The notes: generated by a model from the sequence alone, not told the origin. Shown: positions 25,101-35,700, numbered from the stretch's first letter. The stretch is 64,000 nt of DNA from Branchiostoma floridae (GCF_000003815.2 NC_049980.1:28261273-28325272); one strand, 5' to 3'. A program made the numbers and translations.

Positions 25101-28100
25101 CGAGAACTCGTACTGCTTCACTTCCGGCTGGGGACGGCTCGCGTCAGGTCAGGACGAGCAGAAGGGAATGGCTTAGTCTTTACTTACTTAATTACTTACT
25201 TTACCAGTGCCTAAACTCTGTTCTTTACCTATTAGTTAACATAAGAAAAAGTACATGGCACTGTGATCATGAACTCCAGCTAACAATATTAGCAGTAGCA
25301 CTTGGAAATCAGAATCAAAATTGATAGTGACAGTTGCGAATATCCTCTGTCAGTCAGTCTTTTTCAGACTATGACAAACATCTATAGGGAACGGAGTGGG
25401 GAATATGTTCTTAGTAGTAGCTGGACGTTGATATGGGTGTGTAGAAAATTGTACAAATCGAGGACAGAATCTACTACTAGTATTTTTTTCAGATTGCCAA
25501 GAAGGGTTCACTCTTTGCCGGCTGTAGGTAGCATTCTCTGTTTCGTATTCTACCATACGAAAGATGCACAATTCTGTTTGGAAACTCACATTATTTACCC
25601 TGCATCAGGTGGCGATCGTCCTTACATCCTACAAGACCTGAAGATCGCCGTCATTTCGAATGATGTCTGTAACAAACCATTCTCCTATGATGGTTCTGTG
25701 ACTGACAACATGCTGTGTGCGGGGTACTGGGAGGGGGGCGGAGACTCGTGTCAGGTACGTCCCACAAAATACATGTCAACTTACAAAATGGGCTCCCATC
25801 TTGTACATTAGAAAGTGCTAAAGCTATCAATTTTTCCGAAAGTAATTTCATCATGCTTGTAAGTAAGATGTTGGAGTTTTATTCACTTAACCTGTATATT
25901 GTCCCAAGCGACAGAAGGATGCCAACCTGTATAGTCTCACCTACCTATCAGAAGTCTTCCACAAAGCTTGTAACCGGGGTTCTGCTTCTTGCCGCTTTAT
26001 GTAATCAGTCTTGATGGCGTTTTTGCGGGGAGAACAAAATCCCAAACGTAGCTAGGCGATGAACTGTGATGAGGGGGATACAACCATAGCCACGTACGTT
26101 TGGATTCTGCTCTCACCTGCATCGGCCACATATAGCGTCGATAAGCAGCACTAGTACTCCGGTTAGAAGTACGCTCCCAATGTGACATTTGGTCCGTTTC
26201 ATAGAAACAATCACAATTTCCTTCTGTAGGGCGATTCCGGTGGCCCTGTGATCTGCGCGGGGGATGACGGGAGATGGGACCTGGTGGGAATCACCAGTTG
26301 GGGTTACGGCTGTGCTCGTCCCTACAAACCCGGCATCTACACCCGGGTCAGCCGCTACCTGGACTGGATCAGGCACAGGATGGACCAGGGAGGCTCAGTC
26401 GGTACGTCAGCACATAAACTTGCAACAGAAACATCTAACACATGTCAATAAATGTTTAGACATCCAAATGATGAGATACTGAGTAAAAACGTTACTTAAG
26501 CAACTGGGTAGTTTTAACAAATTGAAAATATCCAGTTGCGTGAGTAACGTTCGTCCTGGGTATCTATATGTTTTGCATGTTATGATTTACAACAGTTTTC
26601 AATTATGAAGAAACGTTTCGTTTGCCAGGAAATGCATACATGACAATGATATACATCAGCTTATCTACTTAATATGGAGACTACAGTAGGTTATAGAAAT
26701 GGACTTGCTGACAATGCAATTCCAGCATTATAAGTCAAACAACGATATCAGTCTTGTACTTCAATATCTTGCCACCTAGCCTGTGCAAATGGTACAGTGG
26801 AATGCTCAGACGGCACCTGCTTCCCCGAGTCGTACCGCTGTGATGGGTACGAAGACTGTGCGGGAAGAGAGGACGAACAATTTTGTCGTAAGTTTAAAGC
26901 TATTCAGAGCTTTAACATTATACTGCGTTTAAATATGACCAAGGCCATGTGTCCTAGTGACTTTTAATTGAAATCTGATAAAGGCTGTATGCATTATAAA
27001 CAGTCGAAACTCAGGTATCTATAGATTGGACTAGCTGTTTTGTTGCACTGGAATGCAATTTAGATGTTAAACCACTATACTTAAGAAATAGATATTGATA
27101 CACGATTTGGAAGGTAACTGAAAGCCTCAAATTTTAAATTTTAAACGCTATTTATCGTGTCCGACATTTTCACGACCAACATTTTTATCACCGTATCGTC
27201 TGCAGCCCCTTTCCCGCCCGCATGTGTGTACTACTGCACAAACCGACTGAACTTGACGCAATGCATCCCGGACAGATGGATCTGTGACTTGTACGTGGAC
27301 TGTACAGACGGGTCGGATGAGTCTACCTGCAGTAAGGACCTAATTGCAAAAAAAAATATATAATTACACTCAATAGCCGTTTTGAAGACTTGGAGAAGCA
27401 TATTCTTTTGCTACCTGCAGTAAGGACCTGATTGCAAAAAAAATATATAATTACACTCAATAGCCGTTTTGAAGACTTGGAGAAGTATATTCTTTTGGTT
27501 CTTCATTTTGCCGTTCCTTTATCTTGATTCGACCGGTGCAATGACCAGGTCGTTAGAGCGGCCACTTTGTACCTGCCAGGTCGAGGTAAACCAAAAAACG
27601 GTACATGCTGCTTTCTCTGATTAGCACTGAGCACTTGGGGAATTGTATAATTACTTAACGTACAGATCACTACCAGTGGACTTGCCCCCTGCTGCAGTGA
27701 TTGCACAAAGTTGTGTGGCCCAAGGGCTATTGATATGAAACGAAAATGGATATTGCTCTGTGCAGCATCTGTCACAGGACTTTAACTAGCTATCTTGATC
27801 CACTTACGTAGAGAAAATTGATTAATGCATGGATGATACATGTAACAGCTGTAACGTGTATGCTACCTCCGGATATTGACCTAATCTGAAGAACATTACC
27901 ATTCTTATAGACTGTACCGACGACTTCAAGTGTGACAACGGTGCGTGCGTGTTCCGGAACTTCGTTTGTAACGGCCGAGACGACTGCCTGGATGGGAGTG
28001 ACGAGCGAAACTGTAAGCCATATTCAGTCAATGAAGAATCAGCGGTTAAATATTTTAAGACATCGGCATATTTTGGTCAAATAGTATATCTCCCTTGATA

Positions 28101-30967
28101 ATGTTAACAATGAAAAATAATGACACAGTACGTGAAACGTTTACATATACACGATTCTCGGCGGAAAACGTGTCTACAGGCTCCACACCAGCTCCAATAG
28201 CAACCTCATCAGCAACCACCACACCTGTGGATACCAGCACACCTATGGATTTGACAGAAGCGACAACTGCAATGCCAATGACTCCAACTCCACCCATGAC
28301 CACCGGCAAAGATGCTGTCTCCACAAGTAAACTGCCTGCATCGACTAAAGGTAAGCATATATCTACTAACCTGTATATCAACAGAAAGACCATGCTATTG
28401 TATCAAGATGAATACAGATTTTAATATTTTTCTGGGTGTGGTGGGAATAGCCACGCGAAATGTAGATAGATGTGTCTCGACAAATGGGCTGTGTAGCGAT
28501 GGATACATGTATCACCATCTGTCATCTTTACAATTAAGTATAAATGCCAGGGTTATGTAACTGCGATTCCTCAATCTCTTCTTGATGTTTAACCAAAGTA
28601 AACATGTGCTATGGTCTTATAGATAATCAGTAAGTAGCGATGAGCTAACCAATGTCATATGCTATCGTGGCTATTTAATTTTTAAATAAACATGATAATT
28701 TCCGTACTAGCGATACAGTTTCTGAATTAAATATGGGACTGAATAATTGCCAGATACGGTTAAATCTACAATACTGGTGTAACTGTGTCGTGTGCATCAG
28801 CTCCCATGACAGTGGTTGAGATGGAGGTGACCCTCTCCAGTGAAACGTTCACGGCGGATCTGCAGGACAGCAGCACTGAGGCGTTCCAGACACTGTCAGC
28901 ACAAGTCATCGCGGCCGTAAGCAGCTCTTACGATAGCGCATTTCCAGAATTGCCATACTTTCCTTTGTTGAAACGCTTTTTAAAGAAGGTAGATGTAGAA
29001 ATTTAAAACGTTAATGTACGATAATCTTGCTATTTTTTTAAGATGAACTCTGTGTACCAAGACTATCCTGGCTATGAAGGCGTTACTGTCCAAGGATTTA
29101 GGTAAGGTCAAAATACGAGTGGCCATTCACACTATTAATCAGACTTTGTGATGTATGAGATTCTATCTACGCAAACGTCTCGTGTTGTCATTAACACAAC
29201 AGGGTTGGTCTGCAATAGCAAATATGACAATCAACAACGGTAAAGAGCTAACGGTGGTTAATAGGTAACATGCACAGACATTTCAAACTGTGGTAGGTTG
29301 ATTCACTTAATCTAAAGATTTGATGGAAACGACCGTTCTTAAGACGAAAGTCGTAATACACCGGATACTCACGTCTGGTTACAGGTCAGGCAGCGTGGTT
29401 GCTGATGTCAACGTGCTCATCGATAGCCAGGAGGAGGCAGAAATGCCCCTAGCGGTGGCCAGCGTACTGCAGTCAGCTGTAACTAATGGCAACGGCATGG
29501 TGGGGGAGGTGGAATTCGGTGGAGTTGCTGTCAGGGAAAATGGTAAATTATCTTTATCAGTTCTAATACAGTGGACAAAGTCAACTGTTGATCAGGTCGT
29601 TTGAACGTATACGTAGCCTATGCACATAGTAAATTCAACGGGGTGATCTTTACCTCGAATTTGGCAGGTGTAACAGTCGATGTGGTGGTGTGCAGCGCTA
29701 GTTGCCATGACGACATGACGTGTGTCACCAGCGGAGGAGAGTGTCGGTCCTTCTGTACGTCCAACACGGAGTACTGTCTGAACGGGGGAACCTGTCAGGA
29801 CGGGAACCCGGTCCTGGAGTGCAGGTCAGGCTAAGGAAGGCTATTAATGATCACGAATGTAATCAACATAATAGCTGTACTGAAAATGGAAAAGTTGTGT
29901 TGGATATCAAATTACATGTGCCCTATCTCTTGTCAGTTTGGTCGATTTGATTTTAAAGATGTTGCAATACAAAAGAAGGCGCACATCCAAGTCACACTTA
30001 CCTGATCTAGCAAAGAAATGCTAAATAGGCTACATTAGAATCAGATTGTATCTGTGCCATCAAAGCCATCACTGAGAATGTGCATTTGATGTGAAGATTT
30101 CGTTTTATAATGTCGTCCTTTGAAAAAAAAACACTGATACTTACATCTAAGCAATGTCATGTTGTCATGTCATCCGTATCCGTCCATCATGTTGTCAATG
30201 ACTAATGTTCTGTTCCCTCAGGTGTCCTTCGGATGTAGTTACAATATATCAGTACTCAGGATCACGCTGCCAGAACGAAGGTGATCAATTTTGTTTCTCA
30301 ACAGTCACTCATTACTGCTACATTTCAGACAAGTTGATTAACTTGCTTTAGGACTCAAAACAAGTTTTAGAGATTTCCGCTTCACCAAACAAATATTTGA
30401 TTCTTTTTATCAATCCAGGACTAAGTGTGTTCATCATCGCCATGATTGCTGTCGCGTGTGCTCTGGTCTTCATCATTGCAGTCGGCCTTGCTGTTCGGTG
30501 TTGGCCTCGGGGGAAACCCAAAACTTCGTGAGTCCAACTTCTTCTTAAGCCTTGTCTGTAAATGTCTTTGATCTTCATTCTAAACCTTTCTCTTTTGAAA
30601 ACAGTCGTTCACTTATTATTTTAGATACAATGTGAGATAGGGCACCCAACGTCAACTAGCACTACCTATTGATAAAAAATCACGACACATTGTGTAAGAA
30701 AGACAAGGGTAAAGAAAATAGATAGTTTCAAACAGAAAGACACTGGGGTTACAATCATCAAATTTGTGTAACAAGTCCTTTCCATCTCTATTTCTCAGCA
30801 ACGACGATGCACAAGCAGTGTTGGAGAGTGCGGAATCTAAGCAGAATGGTGTCCCGATGGAGAACAAGGGAATAGACAACGCTGCCGCCAACATCCAAGA
30901 GAACGGGACAGTAGCGGGATCTGAGAAAGCTGTTGCCCAGCAATATGAGGAGGATTCTTGGTTATAG
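10601..30967 (+). CDS. Gene B (complete): two-protease, twelve-LDLa, SEA/EGF type I membrane protein
   Basis: Thirty-two exons sum to 4053 nt (1350 aa), from ATG at 10601 to TAG at 30965-30967, with every GT/AG junction in phase. Order: signal peptide (1 to about 26), LDLa1-3 (37-149), protease 1 (150-415; triad H209, D263, S361; specificity Asp355), LDLa4-6 (416-525), LDLa7-9 (526-636), protease 2 (637-906; H699, D755, S852; Asp846), LDLa10-12 (907-1018), Ser/Thr stalk (1019-1075), SEA (1076-1186; predicted cleavage G1136|S1137), EGF region (1187-1258), transmembrane helix (about 1261-1284), tail to 1350. Both proteases have an activation site R|IVGG (R166, R656) and full triads, so both should be active trypsin-like zymogens. 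The two halves are an internal duplication of a seven-domain module. Other S1 proteins with LDLa and SEA (enteropeptidase, matriptase) are type II, with the opposite order. Orthology is not claimed. Confidence 0.87.
12806..13218. repeat. Compound (TG)n tract with (CG)n patches, intron 1 of gene B
   Basis: About 410 bases of alternating purine-pyrimidine sequence, mostly TG with GTGA interruptions and CGCGCG blocks. Such DNA can adopt Z conformation. Gene E has a much shorter tract at the same place (about 49827-49886), each about 100 bases before the LDLa1 exon, so the tract predates the duplication and has since changed length. Long open frames here on both strands are repeat translation. 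Confidence 0.9.
13310..14562 (+). CDS. Gene B: LDLa repeats 1-3
   Basis: Exons 13310-13426, 13817-13918 and 14443-14562 (117, 102 and 120 nt; all phase 1-1). Each gives a six-Cys repeat with an acidic end: [22 protein letters not shown] and [11 protein letters not shown]. They are close to LDLa7, 8 and 9 in both sequence and exon length. Confidence 0.88.
13989..14251. mobile_element. Short MITE-like element between LDLa2 and LDLa3 exons
   Basis: It is bounded by inverted ends: AACATTATGTTACAATTTTA at the left and the reverse complement of that string ending at 14251. The similarity continues inward to TGCACAAAATAA. There is no coding capacity. The matching intron of gene E lacks it, so it inserted after the duplication. 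No clear target duplication was found. An ATAAA-type tetranucleotide run follows at 14266-14284. Confidence 0.6.
15117..17810 (+). CDS. Gene B: trypsin-like protease domain 1
   Basis: Exons 15117-15211 (SRIVGGD activation site), 15532-15632 (VVTAAHC), 15982-16265 ([10 protein letters not shown]), 16650-16826 ([11 protein letters not shown]) and 17670-17810 ([18 protein letters not shown]). Lengths are 95, 101, 284, 177 and 141 nt, identical to gene E. Asp189, G216 and G226 are present, consistent with cleavage after Arg or Lys. The 16650 exon is base-for-base the same as that of gene E over about 160 bases. Confidence 0.9.
18147..18892 (+). CDS. Gene B: LDLa repeats 4-6
   Basis: Exons 18147-18257, 18546-18662 and 18791-18892 (111, 117 and 102 nt). 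Their repeats end [22 protein letters not shown] and [11 protein letters not shown]. The middle one has Leu in place of the usual Gly/Ser before the acidic pair. They match LDLa10-12 and the three LDLa exons of gene A. Confidence 0.87.
19280..20173 (+). CDS. Gene B: LDLa repeats 7-9 (start of second module)
   Basis: Exons 19280-19390, 19710-19811 and 20054-20173 (111, 102 and 120 nt). LDLa8 ([17 protein letters not shown]) is almost the same as LDLa2. LDLa9 resembles LDLa3, with GDGSCYHVI in both. LDLa7 is the exon whose 5' three-quarters survive in gene E. Confidence 0.87.
20355..26401 (+). CDS. Gene B: trypsin-like protease domain 2, with different intron positions
   Basis: Exons 20355-20458 (ERIVGGD), 20723-20823 (VVTAAHC), 21240-21399 (HDNDIAL), 25021-25147, 25609-25754 (ending GGGDSCQ) and 26230-26401 (starting GDSGGP and running to the domain end). 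The triad and Asp189 are intact. Two features differ from protease 1: the Asp exon is split in phase 0 by a 3621-bp intron that contains a large mobile element, and the boundary near the active Ser has moved, so GDSGGP begins an exon. The splice TTG|GT...AG|GTG restores IALVKLE exactly. Confidence 0.87.
22050..22460. repeat. CTCCGGAG-rich subterminal repeat array, left arm
   Basis: Three to four copies of a unit of roughly 130-170 bases contain the palindromic words CTCCGGAGTAAA and GCTCCGGAGTATGCTCCGGA, spaced by CATCTATATGTACATGCAG. The mirror array at about 23785-24400 has more units, which explains the longer right arm. Confidence 0.75.
22609..22674 (-). pseudogene. C2H2 zinc-finger motif in element core
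   Basis: The minus strand encodes one finger with spacing C-x2-C-x12-H-x4-H ([20 protein letters not shown] and then KH), within an open frame from 22755 to 22567. It may be the end of a cargo protein of the element. A 41-bp exact inverted copy of part of it lies at 22856-22896 on the plus strand, lacking the Cys pair. Confidence 0.5.
22845..23360 (+). CDS. Acidic Ser/Asp/Glu-rich open frame in element core, function unknown
   Basis: 171 codons with a low-complexity acidic centre (runs of S, D, E and G between about residues 40 and 125) and then a more ordinary C-terminus containing [12 protein letters not shown] and GKKFYRVRC. The overlapping frame stays open to 23436 with ordinary-looking composition ([14 protein letters not shown]), so a frameshift near 23320 is possible. 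The first residues overlap the inverted zinc-finger fragment in another frame. No family was recognised; it may be a broken cargo gene. Confidence 0.35.
   Translation: MSCMIVRSTSSVIWKENKSGVASGEVVVDAETGSYRDRDVFDDSDVSSEHDTATVGSEDSMASQDEESVSGAKSVMGSEQGDSTEETDSDQSGSESDTGTDVSSGTVSSDESDRTGYDSGYHSGEEEEWTLYRDWSIALPHQPGDVPQSVIKQTKRAGKKFYRVRCVASLQ
26780..28012 (+). CDS. Gene B: LDLa repeats 10-12
   Basis: Exons 26780-26887, 27206-27331 and 27911-28012 (108, 126 and 102 nt). LDLa10 ends [11 protein letters not shown], so its acidic Ca-binding motif is altered. LDLa11 ends [11 protein letters not shown] and LDLa12 ends [11 protein letters not shown], both canonical. Confidence 0.87.
27323..27498 (+). 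repeat. 88-bp tandem duplication across the LDLa11 exon end
   Basis: CTACCTGCAGTAAGGACCT occurs at 27323 and, with one leading difference, 88 bases later at 27411; the intervening intron sequence is repeated nearly exactly. The duplicated piece includes the last exon bases and the splice donor, so a second complete donor sits downstream in the intron. Confidence 0.85.
28180..28350 (+). CDS. Gene B: Ser/Thr/Pro-rich stalk exon
   Basis: 171 nt, phase 1-1, Thr/Ser/Pro/Ala-rich with many potential O-glycosylation sites; it starts [11 protein letters not shown] and ends SKLPASTK. A single stalk exon occurs here and in gene E, two in gene A. Confidence 0.82.
28801..29542 (+). CDS. Gene B: SEA domain
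   Basis: Exons 28801-28916, 29043-29101 and 29385-29542 (116, 59 and 158 nt). The third starts [13 protein letters not shown]; Gly-Ser-Val-Val matches the SEA self-cleavage site. The domain is about 110 residues, the usual SEA size, and sits between stalk and EGF as in membrane mucins. Confidence 0.82.
29668..30280 (+). CDS. Gene B: Cys-rich and EGF-like region
   Basis: Exons 29668-29824 and 30222-30280. They contain [11 protein letters not shown], then [19 protein letters not shown] and [19 protein letters not shown], which supply the Cys pattern of an EGF fold. The first donor is GTCAGG, as in gene E. Confidence 0.83.
30419..30967 (+). CDS. Gene B: transmembrane helix and cytoplasmic tail
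   Basis: Exon 30419-30527 encodes the helix ([19 protein letters not shown] and onward) and the basic RCWPRGKPK. Exon 30799-30967 encodes an acidic, Gln/Asn-rich tail with [11 protein letters not shown] and the C-terminus EEDSWL. Ser at -2 and Leu at 0 fit a class I PDZ ligand. Gene E has the same ending. Confidence 0.85.
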
Positions 30968-32003
30968 CGTGACCACTTTGCAGTTAATACGTTTTAGACC
31001 GACTGCTAGTATCCAAGTGTGATGCAAACTCATTGTTAGAAAGACAATATTCAACTTTATTACGCTAATTTAACAAGCTAATGAATTCCAAATGAAAAAC
31101 AACAAAATTAAATGTTAATCTACCAAGTTAATGAACTATCAGTTATGTCATTTCACAAGTTTAAATGATATATCCCGATTAATTCCGCATCCGATTAAAC
31201 TTGCTATAAATGCAATGTAACCAAAAAGCAACAAATGTTAGTAGGCCCAGTTTCTATACAACGTATTGTAACCTATTAGAAAATAGAGGACTTAGTACTC
31301 TTTGAGCAAATCTTAACAGTTTATAACTTATATAAGATTGAACATATATCGGGTCATTCTAAACCAAAAACAATGATAAGAATGGAATGTTGTCTTCAAT
31401 TATTAGCAATACAGTATTTACAGTATTTTCAAATATTTCTTTGCCCTTTTATCTATGATCATTTTATGTGGTTGAGAAGCATTTTTTAAAGTCTAGTGTC
31501 TCAAATGCTATCCTCACTTACTTCCTCTCTCTCTCTCTAACTGTAGTAGAGCAGAATACAAAATATCAAAGCTATAACTTATGCAAACTGTAAAATTGAA
31601 TATAGCATGCCAAAGCTGCCTAAAATCATGTTCAAGTTAATGCAGTTTCATGAAATGCACAGACATACAACGTAGGCATGTCAGGCATGTACAATCTGAA
31701 ATACAAGGCCTAAGTTGATAGAATCTTCCAAACCAAAACCTTTCTAAATTTATAGAGATGAGTGCAAACCGTGTCACACCTCGCCAGTGTTTCTAGTAAC
31801 AGTTCAGTAGAAATTGGTTGAGAGCCTGTAGAGTGGTATATTTATGTTGATTTTGTCTTATAACAAAGAGAAAGTGTTTACTGACACCATCATTAATGAG
31901 ATAGTGATTTAAAAACTTCTCCTGAATCAATGACATCTTTACATTACACGATGTCCTAGTATCCGAGATGCCATAATAGTCAATCTCACTGTCATTGCTG
32001 CTC
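30968..32003. other. Convergent intergenic spacer B-C
   Basis: AT-rich 3' flanks of two converging genes. A (CT)n run lies near 31528-31539. The stretch is recognisably similar to 60453-61656 between genes E and F, so it belongs to the duplicated block. No gene was recognised. Confidence 0.6.
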
Positions 32004-32757
32004 TCAAGTGTTCTCTTCGTCTGAGAGGCCAACCACACCGTCACTGTTATCTGAGGTTCTGCTTCCGGATGACTCTGAGGAACAGCTCAACTCTCCATCA
32101 TAGTAAAGTAACTCCAATTCCCCATTTGCATTTGGATCCCAAAGGCACATTGGGATCATCCTTGTTGTCAAGCAATCTGTCCTACTCTCCAAACCCAACC
32201 ATTCTGCCAAAGGGGGAACAAGTATTTCCTCGTCTTTCAGACGCAGCCAAGAGTCTGTCTCTGGCTGGTACTGGTAAATGGAAGTCGTGTTCCATTGCTC
32301 TTGATGATTGTGGAAGTACATGTACAAAGTATCTCCATATTCCATCAGCGTTGTCATGTCAAAGAAATAAGAGTCATTCCCAGACGACTTCCACTCACCA
32401 TTTGTAGGGTTGTACACTTCTACAACATTTGAGGACTGGTATCCACCTTTATTTTTGGAGTTTACACAGTAGATGCTCCCTTGATATGTGACGGCCTGAG
32501 GATGCAATGGTGGTTTAAGCATGTCTGCTATCTTGCTCCACTTGTTCTCTGTGGTACTGAAGCAGTAGCAACCTTTCTGACATATGACATAGATGCAGTC
32601 ATTAAGGGTAACTGCACAGAGTTCTGAGGACATGGGGTGAGGGATGGCTGGTATCCAGGTCCACTCATCACTACTTAGGTCATACCTCTCCGCCGTTACC
32701 TTAGTGTCATCACCACCAATGGCATAGATGTACCCCTTCAGATACACAAGACCACAC
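32004..32757 (-). CDS. Gene C exon 5: Kelch repeats and acidic tail
   Basis: It begins CGLVYLKGYIYAIGGDDTK, the only blade with a clear Gly-Gly pair, and continues with blades containing CYCFSTTENKWSKIADM and VEVYNPTNGEWKS. It ends in a Ser/Asp-rich tail and a stop at 32004-32006. Degenerate Gly-Gly pairs are shared with genes D and F. Confidence 0.87.
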
Positions 32758-35700
32758 CTGGGGATGACAGAAAAACATAACTACACCTGTGGTATCCAAC
32801 TGTGTATCACTCACCCATGGGGCTTCGACCCCTACATACTGTTCCTAACACAGAAAAACCTTGTTGTCCATTACCCAACAGAACATAAGCTAGCTAGAAT
32901 TTTGAGGAAGCTTGCACTATAAAGCCACCTAGAGGCTACCGGAAACAGCCATTCACTTTGCAATTCACTGGCGTTCCATGCTCTGCCTGGTATTGTTAAT
33001 GTTAGACATTGACCAGCCGTTGGCATGTACAGTTTTACAGAGCCAAAGTATTTATGGTTTCTTAGACCACCAATTAGAAACCACATTACTACTAGTAGCC
33101 ATATTTCAAGACAAGCAAATAGCAAAGATGATTCATTTGTTAGAAAGACATTTTCAATATGCAAACATAGATTCAATTAGACACTTTCATACAACTTTGA
33201 CAGGGCTGATTTGGAATTTGAGCAAAAGTCTTTCAAAACTAAAAAGTTGCAGACAACATAACTTTGATTTGCTGTAACTTTGTTACAATTACCAAGGGCA
33301 TTCTGCATGGTTTGATAATGTTTCCTTGAAAACCATTAGAGAAAAATTATGTGAATCTTTTGATCAGTATTATGCTAATCTGTACCTAATGCCATTGTTT
33401 TCAGCTTCTAGACAGTCTTGAATTTTTACGTGTAGTTATTGAGGTAAACTGTTGAATACAAATGTAGATCGATGAGGAACACTTACTTCTTGCCACGACA
33501 GTAAAAGCTTGCAAGAGAGAGACATACCTGGCTCTAGGTGAAATCATCTCACATCTTGGTTCCCAGGTGTTTGACAGGTGGTTATACTGGTACAATGCCT
33601 TCTGTCTGCCAAACTGAACCATCCTTCTGCTGATGTACTCTGCCAGGTACAGTTTATCATCAGGAGTGGCTGTCAAAGAGATGCTCTCCAGGTGCCTAGG
33701 AATATCCATTGTGTGCTGTCTACCTGTGGATGGGTCATAGCAAGGAGCGACCCGGTGGTGACCCTGTTCCAAGATACCTTCTTTTAATAGTCTTGGGAAA
33801 ATCTGCATTTCAGTTCGTGCCTGTCCCTGACGCTTGGTCGTTTTGTCACTGTAAGCCAACTTGAAGCCTGTCGGCAGGCACCTACTCTCAAGCTCCACAA
33901 GTTGGTCTGAACTGATGAAGGAATGACGGAAGCATCTGCAAAGAGAAGGAAGGTGCTGCAAGCGCTCTTCTTGGTTGAAATCAACCCATCTTAGAGCAGC
34001 TTGCACGACGTCGTCTTCTGAGTTGGTAATCAAATCTTCTCGGTTGAACAATGACTGGAGCAGGAGAAGTGGCGACTGGAGAAAGGACGGTTGTAGAGTC
34101 ACCTGGTTGAAACTGGAGAAATAATATGTCCAACATACATAAATGTTTGCCTCAAATCATTGACAGATACTGTACATAAATCATGAATATGATTGTACAT
34201 ATAGTTGGTGCTGATATATATATAACGTTATAATTGGATATATAACTGTTGGTGCTGATATACATATATAAAAAACAGCAAATCTAATGAACATAATTTA
34301 TGTTGTAGTATGTGTAATGTGTGTAACAGGCATTGAACTGACCTGAATGCGATGTACCTCCCACTGGCCTCTTGTAGGCCGACATCCCCCAGCATGTCAG
34401 CATACATCAACACATCTGCACAGTTGGACATATCCAGATGGTCCTTCATGTAATCTGCTGCCTTACGATATACAAAATCAATCTGGAAGCAACAAACATG
34501 CTATCATCAGTTTTTTACACCTTGCATACGGGTTTGGCTTAATGAGGTTGAACTCCATGTTATGGTCTAGCACGCACATTTAAAGCTAATAAGAACTCCT
34601 TGTGTCAAGAGGTTCAGGTATATGACCGAACCAGGGCCCGATCATGTCTAGTTGATATGTTTGGTTTCATATACCAATATTGAATTGATTCTTGAATGTT
34701 GCACTTTCTTAATGCCTTTTGCATAGACAGAACCAACAATTACAGAAAGAGCAAATTATCAATTAGGCTAATTACCTTTGATAGAACAACCTCCTTGGAT
34801 TGAATTTGAAGGAACTTTTTTGCTAATTACCTGATAAAATATCTACACAGAAATGTCTATATAAAGTGATATTTGTGACATTCCTCATTTCGTTTTTGAA
34901 CTTTCAGTTTTCTTTTTACTTGATCACATGATGCAGTATCCTTACCTGTAGCAGTCTGGCTGCAGACATCACAGCCTGGACCTGGTCTGGCTCCATCTTA
35001 AGGCGTCCGGTGTAGGCGTAGTCCAGAATGGTTGCCACGGTCACCTTACTCACTTCCTTGATAGTGATCTTTTCCTGCTTAGCCTCCTTGTAGCCGCTGG
35101 TGAACATGCTACGGAAGTAGGGACTACACGATGCCAGGACAGCGCGATGGCAGGGGAAACTGAAGAGGATTAGATACCGTTTCATTCCAGGGTATTTATG
35201 TCCTGTTGCGCTGCCAAATCTTGATTATCATTCCTGGTTTGGTGATGTTAATCAAGTAGTTAGCAATACGATTTAACAATAACTAGAGTTCGGGGACCTC
35301 ATACCTCCATGAAATATTTATTGCTTTTTTGTGGATGGTATGTATGTTTATAGTCGGTTGTATTTGAGAGTAATGGTTATATAGTATAAATGTTATGGGA
35401 AAGTAGTGGTGTATTTATTTAATGACACAGAGGATGTCCATCTGATTAGTAATTATCAAAATGTGACACTTAATTGTGTAATGTGCGTTTAAGAGGTCGA
35501 CGGCATATGGTGGCGTGGTGTTCCTTAAGCTTGATGTTTGGCATTTAAAATGTCTGAGGTTGTCAGCATTATTGAGGTTCGACTATGTGCCTCAGAGCTG
35601 TGTGGTGGGAGGAAGTTGGGAAACTCAGAAAGAAGAAGGGATGTGGCCAACTTTAGTCAGATGGTGATTTGATTTTCCACCAATATGTCATAACATCAAC

